From contig NZ_JABTEX010000005.1 of the NCBI RefSeq assembly GCF_015711645.1, forward strand, positions 62,001 through 126,000: 64,000 nt of DNA, read 5' to 3'. Position numbers and translations under genes: made by a program. The DNA comes from Planomonospora sp. ID82291. GTDB lineage: Bacteria > Actinomycetota > Actinomycetes > Streptosporangiales > Streptosporangiaceae. The notes below the pieces were generated by a model. The model was not told the DNA's origin, did not search any database, and was given only the letters and a program-made list of their open reading frames with translations. This document shows positions 33,981 through 41,470 of the stretch, one piece after another (position 1 is the first letter of the stretch; every line of letters starts with the position of its first letter).

Positions 33981-34143
33981 CCGTCGCCCTCCGCTGATTC
34001 CATCCGGCTCGGCGCGCGACAGGCGTTCTTCCCCGGAGCGACCGCTCCCCACGGAGTAGAACCGGCCCCCGCACTCGACGATGAGGCGGGAGGAGCCTGT
34101 GCGTGTCCGTCACGTCTTCCCTTCCATCCGTAAGGACGCGCAC

Positions 34144-35826
34144 ATGACGACCCCGGCCCGCCCGGCCAACCGCCACCACAAGCGCCCGAAGGGCGAAGGC
34201 CAGTGGGCTCTCGGCTACCGAGAGCCGCTGAACAAGAACGAGGAACTGAAGAAGAACGACGACGGGCTCAACGTCCGTCAGCGGATCATCGACATCTACT
34301 CCAAGGGCGGGTTCGACTCCATCGACCCGGCCGACCTGCGGGGCCGGATGCGCTGGTACGGCCTCTACACCCAGCGCAGGCCCGGGATCGACGGCGGCAA
34401 GACCGCGGTCCTGGAGCCCGAGGAGCTCGACGACCGCTACTTCATGCTCCGCGTCCGCATCGACGGCGGCCGGCTCGACCTGGAGCAGCTGCGCACCATC
34501 GCCGACATCTCCAACCTCTACGGCCGCGGCACCGCCGACGTCACCGACCGGCAGAACATCCAGATCCACTGGATCGAGATCGAGTCGGTCCCCGACATCT
34601 GGGCCCGGCTGGAGGCGGTGGGCCTGTCGACCACCGAGGCCTGCGGCGACGTCCCCCGCGTCATCATCGGCTGCCCGCTCGCCGGGATCGACACCGACGA
34701 GGTCCTCGACGCCACCGACCAGGTCCGCCAGATCTACGACGACTACGTCGGCAACCCGGACTTCTCCAACCTGCCGCGCAAGTTCAAGACCGCGCTGAGC
34801 GGCTGCCCGGCGCACTGCACCGTGCACGAGATCAACGACATCGCCTTCGTCGGCGTCGTCAACGAGCGGGGCGAGGCGGGCTACGACCTGTGGGTCGGCG
34901 GCGGCCTGTCCACCAACCCGATGCTCGCCAAGCGCCTGGGCGTCTTCGTCACCCCCGAGCGGGCCTCCGAGGTCTACGGCGGGGTGATCGGCATCTTCCG
35001 CGACTACGGCTACCGCCGCCTGCGCCACCGGGCGCGGCTGAAGTTCCTGGTCAACGACTGGGGCACCGAGAAGTTCCGCGAGATCCTCGAATCCGAGTAC
35101 CTCGGGTACGCGCTGCCCGACGGTCCCGCGCCCGCGGCGCCGCGCAGCGACCGCCGCGACCACGTGGGCGTCTTCCCGCAGAAGGACGGCAACTTCTACG
35201 TCGGCTTCACCCCCCGGGTCGGCCGCCTCAGCGGGGACAAGCTGCACCTGATCGCCGACATCGCCGAGCGGCACGGCTCCGGCCGGGTCCACACCACGAT
35301 CGAGCAGAAGATGGTCGTCCTCGACGTCGCCCCCGACCAGGTGGACGGCCTCGTCGCGGAGCTGGAGGCCAACGATCTGCAGGTCACCCCCTCCACCTTC
35401 CGCCGCCAGACCATGGCCTGCACCGGCATCCAGTTCTGCAAACTGGCGATCGTCGACACCAAGGACACCGCCTCCCACCTGATCGACGAGCTGGAGGCCC
35501 GGCTGCCGGACTTCGCCGAGCCGCTGACCATCAACGTCAACGGCTGCCCGAACTCCTGCGCGCGCGTCCAGACCGCCGACATCGGCCTGAAGGGCCAGCT
35601 CGTGGTGAACGACGCCGGCGAGCAGGTGGAGGGCTTCCAGATCCAGCTGGGCGGTTCGCTGGGGGCCGACTCCGGCTTCGGCCGCAAGGTCCGCGGCCTG
35701 AAGGCCACCGCCGCGGAGCTGCCCGACTACGTCGAGCGGGTCCTGCGCACCTTCGAGAAGCAGCGCAACGAGGGCGAGACCTTCGCCGCCTGGGCGCGGC
35801 GGGCCGACGACGCGGACCTCAAGTGA
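34144..35826 (+). CDS. Siroheme/[4Fe-4S] sulfite reductase (SirA/NirA family)
   Basis: A 560-residue ferredoxin-dependent reductase with two nitrite/sulfite reductase repeats. Cluster-siroheme ligands are C426 and C432 (CTGIQFC) and C468 and C472 (NGCPNSC). The first half has TDRQNIQIHWI and SGCPAHC, the second TTIEQKMVVLDV. The length matches mycobacterial SirA (about 555). Context with cysH and a chelatase makes sulfite the likely substrate, six-electron reduction to sulfide, rather than nitrite. The ATG at 34144 has AAGGA 7 nt upstream; an in-frame ATG at 34081 lies in the leader. The next gene overlaps by 4 bp. Confidence 0.93.
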   Translation: MTTPARPANRHHKRPKGEGQWALGYREPLNKNEELKKNDDGLNVRQRIIDIYSKGGFDSIDPADLRGRMRWYGLYTQRRPGIDGGKTAVLEPEELDDRYFMLRVRIDGGRLDLEQLRTIADISNLYGRGTADVTDRQNIQIHWIEIESVPDIWARLEAVGLSTTEACGDVPRVIIGCPLAGIDTDEVLDATDQVRQIYDDYVGNPDFSNLPRKFKTALSGCPAHCTVHEINDIAFVGVVNERGEAGYDLWVGGGLSTNPMLAKRLGVFVTPERASEVYGGVIGIFRDYGYRRLRHRARLKFLVNDWGTEKFREILESEYLGYALPDGPAPAAPRSDRRDHVGVFPQKDGNFYVGFTPRVGRLSGDKLHLIADIAERHGSGRVHTTIEQKMVVLDVAPDQVDGLVAELEANDLQVTPSTFRRQTMACTGIQFCKLAIVDTKDTASHLIDELEARLPDFAEPLTINVNGCPNSCARVQTADIGLKGQLVVNDAGEQVEGFQIQLGGSLGADSGFGRKVRGLKATAAELPDYVERVLRTFEKQRNEGETFAAWARRADDADLK

Positions 35827-35966
35827 GCGGGAGAGCGGTCCCGTTCCACTGCCCGTACTGCGGTGACGAGGACCTGGAGCCCTACGAGGGCGACGGCGGC
35901 TGGTACTGCCGCTCGTGCGCCCGCGCCTTCAAGCTGAAGTTTCTCGGAATCGGAGTGGTGAGATGA
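35823..35966 (+). CDS. 47-aa double-CxxC zinc-ribbon protein within the sulfur operon
   Basis: GTG at 35823 overlaps the reductase stop (GTGA), and the stop overlaps the cysH ATG (ATGA), so the gene is locked into the operon by two 4-bp overlaps. It encodes a compact zinc ribbon: HCPYCGDEDLEPYEGDGGWY followed by CRSCARAFKLKF. Small proteins of this type occur at the same place in other actinomycete sulfite-reductase operons as I recall, but I know no function. A chaperone, electron-carrier or regulatory role for the reductase or CysH is possible. Confidence 0.85.
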   Translation: MSGRAVPFHCPYCGDEDLEPYEGDGGWYCRSCARAFKLKFLGIGVVR

Positions 35967-36691
35967 CCCTGGTGGACGTGGAGATCGGATTACGTCAGCA
36001 GCGCGAGACGCTCGACCTGCAGGACATCGTCGAGTCCGCCGCGCGCTTCCTGGAGGACGCCTCCGCCATCGAGATCATCCGCTGGGCGGCGGCGACCTTC
36101 GGCGACCGGCTCTGCCTGACCGCGTCGATGAGCGACGCCCTGATGATCGACCTGGTCAGCAGGGTCAAGCCGGGGGTGGACGTGCTGTTCATCGACACCG
36201 GCTACCACTTCGCCGAGACGATCGGCACCCGGGACGCGGTCCGGCAGGTCTACGACGTCAACGTGATCGACGTGCGGCCGTCCCGGACGGTGGCCGAGCA
36301 GGAGCGCGACCTCGGTCCGCGGCTGTTCGGCCGCAACCCCGACCTGTGCTGCTTCCTGCGCAAGGTCGAGCCGCTCAACCGGGCGCTGGAGCCGTACCTC
36401 GCCTGGGTGTCCGGCATCCGCCGCGACGAGGCCAGCACCCGCGCCGGGATCAAGGTCGTGGAGTGGGACGCCAAGCGCCAGATGGTCAAGATCAACCCGA
36501 TCGCCCGCTGGACGCAGGACGACGTCGACAACTACATGACCGACAACGGGGTGCTGGTCAACCCGCTGCACTACGACGACTACCCCTCGATCGGCTGCGC
36601 CCCCTGCACCCGCCAGGTGGCCCCCGGCGAGGACCCGCGCAGCGGCCGGTGGGCCGGGATGGGCAAGACCGAGTGCGGCATCCACACGTGA
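35963..36691 (+). CDS. cysH: Assimilatory adenylylsulfate/phosphoadenylylsulfate reductase
   Basis: A 242-residue CysH. The paired cysteine motif C129-C130 (DLCCFLRKVEP) plus C212 and C215 (GCAPC) bind a [4Fe-4S] cluster, which marks the APS-reducing branch. The C-terminal catalytic cysteine is C238 in KTECGIHT. The nucleotide-binding start includes LTASMSDALMIDL and FIDTGYHF. It reduces APS to sulfite with thioredoxin, delivering the substrate of the upstream sulfite reductase. Both ends overlap their neighbours by 4 bp. Confidence 0.95.
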   Translation: MTLVDVEIGLRQQRETLDLQDIVESAARFLEDASAIEIIRWAAATFGDRLCLTASMSDALMIDLVSRVKPGVDVLFIDTGYHFAETIGTRDAVRQVYDVNVIDVRPSRTVAEQERDLGPRLFGRNPDLCCFLRKVEPLNRALEPYLAWVSGIRRDEASTRAGIKVVEWDAKRQMVKINPIARWTQDDVDNYMTDNGVLVNPLHYDDYPSIGCAPCTRQVAPGEDPRSGRWAGMGKTECGIHT

Positions 36692-37446
36692 GCCGTCCCC
36701 CGCTTCCCGGGGTCCGGCCGGTCCCGCTGATCGCCGTGGCGCACGGGTCCCGCGACCCGCGCGCCGCCGCGACGGTGGAGGAGCTGCTGGACCTCGTGCG
36801 GCGGGCGCGGCCGGAGCTGCCGGTGCGGGCCGCCTACCTCGACCACGCCCCCGCGACGCTCGCCGGGGCGCTGGCCGGGCGGACGGAGGCGGCCGTGCTG
36901 CCGCTGCTGCTCACCGAGGCCTACCACAGCCGGGTGGACATCCCCGGCGCGCTGGCCGAGGCCGCGGCCCGGCAGCCCCGGCTGCGGGTGCACCGGGGCG
37001 CGACGCTGGGCCCGCACCCGCTGCTGACCGCCGCCCTGGAGCGGCGGCTGGCCGAGGCGGACGTGGCCGCCGGCGACCCGGAGACCGCGGTGGTGCTGGT
37101 CTCGGCGGGCTCCGGCGACCACCGGGCCAACGCGACCGTCGCCCGGATCGCCCGCGCGTGGTCCCGGCGCGGCTGGTGGGCGGTGGCCGCCGCCTACGCC
37201 TCGGCCGCCGCGCCCGCTCCGCAGGCGGAGGTCCGGCGGCTGCTGGCCGCCGGGGCGCCCCGCGTGGTCGTGGCCCCCTACCTGCTGGCCCCCGGCCACT
37301 TCGCCGACCGGATCCGGGCGGACACCCTCGCCGCGGGCGCGGCGGCCGTGGCGGACGTGCTGGGCGCGGCCCCGGAGGTGGCGTCCGTGCTGCTGGAGCG
37401 GTACGGCCAGGCCCTGCGGGCGGCCGAGCGGTCAATCACCGCCTAG
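36688..37446 (+). CDS. Sirohydrochlorin chelatase (CbiX/SirB family)
   Basis: A 252-residue two-lobe CbiX-type chelatase. The N-lobe has LIAVAHGSRDPRAA with the metal/acid-base histidine, then VLPLLLTEAYHSRVDI. The C-lobe has VLVSAGSGDHRAN and VVVAPYLLAPGHFADRI, with the second histidine. It inserts Fe2+ into sirohydrochlorin, so it supplies siroheme to the sulfite reductase four genes upstream. The GTG start overlaps the cysH stop (GTGA). The 3' end overlaps the convergent membrane-protein gene by 15 bp. Confidence 0.9.
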   Translation: MSRPPLPGVRPVPLIAVAHGSRDPRAAATVEELLDLVRRARPELPVRAAYLDHAPATLAGALAGRTEAAVLPLLLTEAYHSRVDIPGALAEAAARQPRLRVHRGATLGPHPLLTAALERRLAEADVAAGDPETAVVLVSAGSGDHRANATVARIARAWSRRGWWAVAAAYASAAAPAPQAEVRRLLAAGAPRVVVAPYLLAPGHFADRIRADTLAAGAAAVADVLGAAPEVASVLLERYGQALRAAERSITA

Positions 37447-38151
37447 CGGGTAGGCGCCGGAGGGCACCGGCACGGACTCGTCGGCGAACCGGCAGCCCGG
37501 CCCGCTCTCGCACGGCTCGCTCGTGTAGAGGTCCGCGGTGATCCGCAGGTCGGCGCGGCTCCGGCCCGCGAGCTGCACGACCCGCTGCGCGTCGTCCCCG
37601 TCGACCAGCGGGGACCCCAGCTTCGCGACGGAGCCGGCGGGCACCACCGCGATCTCCACCCGCTCCCGGTCCGAGACCGTCGCCAGGGCCGCGGTGAACT
37701 CGTCGCCCACTCTCTGATCGCACGTGTAGACGTTGTGGTACCTCCCGCCCTCCCAGAGCAGCACCTCCGCCCCGGACGGGCAGTACACCGTGATCCACGT
37801 CTGCTGACGCCGCGCCTGATCGGGGATGTCGAACACGATCCGCCTCCCCATCTCGGAGAAGCGCTCCGACAGGACGGTCGTGGTGACCAGGCGGGCGCCG
37901 TACCGCTTCTCCGGCTGGGACATGACGCCGGTCCAGACGTCCTGGGGGACCACGTCCGCGGTCCCGGCGGGCAGGGCGACGGCCATCACGGCGGCGAGGC
38001 CCGCCGCCGCCGCCCCGCCCGCCGCGCCGAGGCGGCGGCGCCTGATGCGGCGGGCCCGCCGGTCGACGTCGGCCACGGTCACGCCCCTGCAGGGACCGCC
38101 GCCGCTGTCGGTGTCGAGGAGATCGCGCAGATCGTTCTCAGTGATCGTCAT
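37432..38151 (-). CDS. Single-pass membrane protein paired with an ECF sigma factor (candidate anti-sigma)
   Basis: A 239-residue protein. A cytoplasmic N-terminus of about 40 residues has a basic RRARRIRRRR stop-transfer. A membrane helix at about 42-62 (LGAAGGAAAAGLAAVMAVAL) is followed by an extracytoplasmic domain with five cysteines. Its ATG overlaps the sigma-factor stop (ATGA), the usual layout for a sigma/anti-sigma pair. The cytoplasmic part is short and lacks the H-x3-C-x2-C zinc anti-sigma motif, so if it inhibits the sigma factor it does so by another fold. It is annotated by context; no named domain is recognised. Confidence 0.7.
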   Translation of the reverse strand: MTITENDLRDLLDTDSGGGPCRGVTVADVDRRARRIRRRRLGAAGGAAAAGLAAVMAVALPAGTADVVPQDVWTGVMSQPEKRYGARLVTTTVLSERFSEMGRRIVFDIPDQARRQQTWITVYCPSGAEVLLWEGGRYHNVYTCDQRVGDEFTAALATVSDRERVEIAVVPAGSVAKLGSPLVDGDDAQRVVQLAGRSRADLRITADLYTSEPCESGPGCRFADESVPVPSGAYPLGGD

Positions 38152-38648
38152 TTCAGCTCCGAGGTGAGCGCGGCCCGGGCCGCGGGATCGACGCGCAGCT
38201 TGGCCAGCGCCCTGGCGGCCTGACTGCGCACGGTGGCCACCGAACAGCCGAGGACCCCGGCGATCTCCGCGTCGGGCAGGTCGGCGAAGTAGCGCAGGAC
38301 CAGCACCGCCCGCTGCCGGGCGGGCAGCGCCGCCAGCACCGAGCGCACCTCGTCGCGCGTCCCCAGATCGGCCGCCGGATCCCGGCCCGCCTCCTCCGGG
38401 AGCGTCTCGGTCGGGACCTCGCCCTTCCACCTCCGCCGCCACCAGGTGGCGTGGGTGTTGGCCAGGATCCGGTACACGTACGGGTCGGGGTTCTCCCCCA
38501 CCCTGCGCCAGGCGAACCACGCCTTGGCCAGCGCCGTCTGCACCAGGTCCTCCGCCGTGCCCCAGTCGCGGCAGAGGAGGTACGCGGTGCGCAGCAGACG
38601 GGCCGAGCGCTGCTCGACGTAGCGCTCGAAGTCGGCCCGGTCACGCAT
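38148..38648 (-). CDS. SigE-family ECF RNA polymerase sigma factor
   Basis: A 166-residue ECF sigma factor. Region 2 is at about 10-75 (LLRTAYLLCRDWGTAEDLVQ and VYRILANTHATWWRRR), and region 4 at about 105-158 (LPARQRAVLVLRYFADLPDAEIAGVLGC, SVATVRSQAARALAKLR). The DPYVYRILAN and ATWWRRR blocks place it in the actinobacterial SigE-like 70-kDa minor group. The ATG at 38648 has GAGGA 7 nt upstream. It probably responds to an envelope signal relayed by the coupled membrane protein. Confidence 0.92.
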   Translation of the reverse strand: MRDRADFERYVEQRSARLLRTAYLLCRDWGTAEDLVQTALAKAWFAWRRVGENPDPYVYRILANTHATWWRRRWKGEVPTETLPEEAGRDPAADLGTRDEVRSVLAALPARQRAVLVLRYFADLPDAEIAGVLGCSVATVRSQAARALAKLRVDPAARAALTSELK

Positions 38649-38733
38649 GCGGTGGTCCTCACTGATCGGTGGCAGTCCCCGATCACTACCGCCCGGCCCC
38701 CGCCGGACGTTGCACGCCCCGGAGAATCCGCGT

Positions 38734-39549
38734 TCAGCGCGGCGGCCCCGGGGCCTGCGGCGGACGGGGCGGCTCCGGGTACCGCGGCGGGTACGGCTGC
38801 CCGTACGGGTCCTGCTGCGGGTGCGCCTGCCCGTGCGGCGCCTGCCCCAGGTGCCCCTCCCAGTGCGGAGCGGGCGGCGGCAGTTGCCGGTACGGCTCGC
38901 CCGTCAGCTCCCCGCGCAGCTCGCGCCACTGCTCCCGCCAGGCGGCCCAGACCTTCTTGGTCCGCCCGGCCCGGGCGTCGCCGATCACCTTGACGTCGCC
39001 CATCAGGGCGAACGCCTTGACCCGGATCAGCGGCACGTTCGCGCCGGTGGGCGCCTCCAGCACCTCGACCTTCTTGTCCCCCATGATCGCGATGCCCTCG
39101 AGCTCGACGTCCACCCCGTCCGGGACGATGATCTTCACGTCGCCCATGACCGCCGCGGCGGCGATGTCCACCACGCCGGTGCGGACCTCGGCCTCCCGCA
39201 GGTCGAGCACGACGTCGCCCATCACGGCCACCGCGCCGAGTTCGCCGTCGATGCGCCACTTGCCGCGCCGTTTGGAGTCGCCCATCACCGCCACGAACCA
39301 GCGCCGCGCCCGGCCGCCCCTCTCCCCCCGCACGGGCGCGTAGGCCGGCGCGGAGGCCGGCTGCCCCGCCGGCGGCAGGTCGGAGGTGATGACGGCGAGC
39401 TCAGCCAGGGTGACGGCGCTGTAGGCCGCCTCCGTCCGCTCGGTCAGCTCGCCGAGGGTCAGTCGCCCCTCGACCGAGGCGACCCGCAGCTGCTCGACGA
39501 CGGCTTCCCGCTCGTCGTCCGACGCTCGAATTCCACCCGGATCACTCAC
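38734..39549 (-). CDS. DUF1707 protein with LiaF-like repeat domain
   Basis: A 271-residue protein. The N-terminal DUF1707 domain (about 5-58) reads IRASDDEREAVVEQLRVASV and LTERTEAAYSAVT. The middle domain contains five spaced copies of a hydrophobic-Met-Gly-Asp motif (VAVMGDSK, VAVMGDVV, AAVMGDVK, IAIMGDKK, FALMGDVK), each followed by a beta-strand-like stretch, which suggests a short right-handed beta-solenoid of the LiaF/DUF2154 kind. The C-terminal 65 residues are Pro/Gln-rich. No membrane helix is seen. Such proteins are linked to cell-envelope stress responses. The GTG at 39549 follows TATGTT by about 7 nt, so the message may be leaderless. Confidence 0.85.
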   Translation of the reverse strand: MSDPGGIRASDDEREAVVEQLRVASVEGRLTLGELTERTEAAYSAVTLAELAVITSDLPPAGQPASAPAYAPVRGERGGRARRWFVAVMGDSKRRGKWRIDGELGAVAVMGDVVLDLREAEVRTGVVDIAAAAVMGDVKIIVPDGVDVELEGIAIMGDKKVEVLEAPTGANVPLIRVKAFALMGDVKVIGDARAGRTKKVWAAWREQWRELRGELTGEPYRQLPPPAPHWEGHLGQAPHGQAHPQQDPYGQPYPPRYPEPPRPPQAPGPPR

Positions 39550-39650
39550 AAGTCACAACATATCGCGAGTATCCCGGAGCGGTCTCCTCCCCGAGGAGGA
39601 GTCCGGCCGTCCCCCGGACGGTGCAGGCCCCGCGGGTGCCACACCGCTCC

Positions 39651-39754
39651 GCACGGCGCCGTCCGGAGCGCACCGGCCGGACCGCGCGGACCGCGACGCG
39701 CGAGAAGCCGCGCCGCCGCACGGCGCCGTCCGGAGCGCACCGGCCGGACCGCGC
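39651..39754. repeat. 37-bp direct repeat in the spacer before the ankyrin gene
   Basis: Exact 37-bp copies at 39651-39687 and 39718-39754, 67 bp apart, in a GC-rich spacer between divergent genes. The right copy ends 55 bp before the ankyrin-gene ATG. Confidence 0.9.
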
Positions 39755-39809
39755 GCCGCACGGTCCCGCTCCACCGGCGCGGGCCCCGGTCCGCCTATGA
39801 TCCGGAGGC

Positions 39810-41264
39810 ATGTACCGAGAGCTTCTGGACGCCGCGGCCGACGGCGACGCCGAACGGGCCGAGACCCTGCTGCGGAAGGGCACCCCCGCCGACCCGGCGG
39901 ACGGCGCGGGATCCACCGCCCTCTACCGGGCCGCGGCGGCCGGCCGCACCGGCCTCGTGCGGGTCCTGCTGGAGGCCGGGGCCGACCCGGGCCGGATCAG
40001 CGGCGGCGCGGAGGACGGCGAGGATGACGGGCTGCCGCTGTGCGCGGCGGCGGCCGGCGGGCACGTCGAGGCGGTCGAGGCGCTGCTGGCGGCCGGGGCC
40101 GATCCCGCCGGGCGGGAGTCCGGCGGCTGGACGCCCGTGCTCTGGGCGGCGTCCGGCGGGCGCGCCGGGGCGCTGCACGCGCTCCTGGAGGCCGGGGCGG
40201 GCGCCGAGGACGCCAACGACGACGGCGACACCCCCCTCACCCTGGCGGCCCGGCGCGGGGCGCTGGGCGCGGTGCGGGCGCTGCTGGAGGCCGGGGCGGA
40301 CCCGGCCCGGCCGGACGGCGAGGGCGACACGCCGCTGTCCATCGCCTACGACTGGCTCGGCACGCAGCTGGAGAGCGCCCTGCTGGACCAGGTCGCCGAC
40401 CAGGCCCCCGAGGACGCGGAGTTCGTCGTGGGGCGCTCGCGCGCCGAGGACGGCACCGACCTGGTGACCGTCACCGCGGTGGACGGCGAGGGCAGGCCCG
40501 CGGTCCGGCTGGAGTGCCAGCGGGGCCACGCGGCCGTCGCCACCCTCCTGGAGGACGCGACCGGCGAGCGGCTCCCCTTCGACGAGCTGGTCGAGCGGGC
40601 GCTGCCGTACCGGGACGTCGACGAGGAGGCCGAGACCTGGTGGACGGTGGCCGGCTCGCTGCAGAAGCGCGGCGACCGCGAGACCTTCGAGGACGCCGTG
40701 CGCCTGTGCGTCAGCGAGGACCCGCGCCGGCGCGAGCTCGCCGTCGACGTGCTCTCCCAGTACGGCTTCACCGAGGAGGCGAAGCCCTTCCTGGAGGAGA
40801 GCCTGCCCGTGCTGCGGCGGATGGCCGCCACCGAGGGCGACGAGCGGGTGCTGCGCTCGGTGCTCGGCGCGCTCGGCCACCACGCCGACCCGCGCGCGCT
40901 GCCCGAGGTGCTGGAGATCGTCACCGCCGAGGGCTGGACCCGCACCGAAGCCGATCCGGCCGCGCTGGCCGCGGTCCTGCCGCCCGGTCACGCCGAGGGC
41001 CTGGCGCTGCTCGTCTCGATGACCCGCGATCCCGACCCGGACGTCCGCGACTGGGCGACCATGGGCCTGGCCGGCCTGGAGGAGGACACCCCGCTGATCC
41101 GCGACGCGCTGGCCGTCCGGCTCGACGACGAGGACCTGGGCACGGTGGCCGAGGCCGCGCGGGGACTGGCCCGGCGGGGCGACCCCCGGGCGCGGGCGGG
41201 GATCGAGCGGGTCCTGGCCGAGAGCGACGACGACTACGCCCGGGACATCGTCACCGGCCTCTGA
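39810..41264 (+). CDS. Ankyrin-repeat protein with C-terminal HEAT-like repeats
   Basis: A 484-residue cytoplasmic protein built from two solenoids. The N-terminal 180 residues hold about five ankyrin repeats (AGSTALYRAAAAGRTGLVRV, LLEAGADPGR, then GLPLCAAAAGGHVEAVEALL, GGWTPVLWAASGGR and GDTPLTLAARRG). After a beta-rich linker at about 195-260, residues 270-484 form helical repeats of HEAT type with RRRELAVDVLSQYG, VRDWATMGLAGL and VAEAARGLARRGD. There are no catalytic motifs, signal peptide or membrane segment. It is likely a protein-binding scaffold; the partner is unknown. The ATG at 39810 begins directly in the first repeat. Confidence 0.85.
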   Translation: MYRELLDAAADGDAERAETLLRKGTPADPADGAGSTALYRAAAAGRTGLVRVLLEAGADPGRISGGAEDGEDDGLPLCAAAAGGHVEAVEALLAAGADPAGRESGGWTPVLWAASGGRAGALHALLEAGAGAEDANDDGDTPLTLAARRGALGAVRALLEAGADPARPDGEGDTPLSIAYDWLGTQLESALLDQVADQAPEDAEFVVGRSRAEDGTDLVTVTAVDGEGRPAVRLECQRGHAAVATLLEDATGERLPFDELVERALPYRDVDEEAETWWTVAGSLQKRGDRETFEDAVRLCVSEDPRRRELAVDVLSQYGFTEEAKPFLEESLPVLRRMAATEGDERVLRSVLGALGHHADPRALPEVLEIVTAEGWTRTEADPAALAAVLPPGHAEGLALLVSMTRDPDPDVRDWATMGLAGLEEDTPLIRDALAVRLDDEDLGTVAEAARGLARRGDPRARAGIERVLAESDDDYARDIVTGL

Positions 41265-41470
41265 GCCACGGCTTCCGGACCACCGGGCGGCGGGCGCCGG
41301 GTGCGAAGTCCGGCGGCGCATGGGGTTACCCATCAGTATCCGGACGAATAACCTCTATCACGACATGCGGCCGTTCGCACGGGACGCATGCGCACGGAAC
41401 GAAGAGGCAGACGGAAAAGACCCGGCGACCGGCGTGGACCGCGCCGGGCGATCGCACGCGGAGGCCGCAC

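Noticed and set aside
41320..41470. An ATG at 41320 with an open frame before the AidB-like gene
   Set aside because: It is in a different frame from the dehydrogenase and turns into low-complexity shadow sequence; the GTG at 41471 has a good ribosome site.
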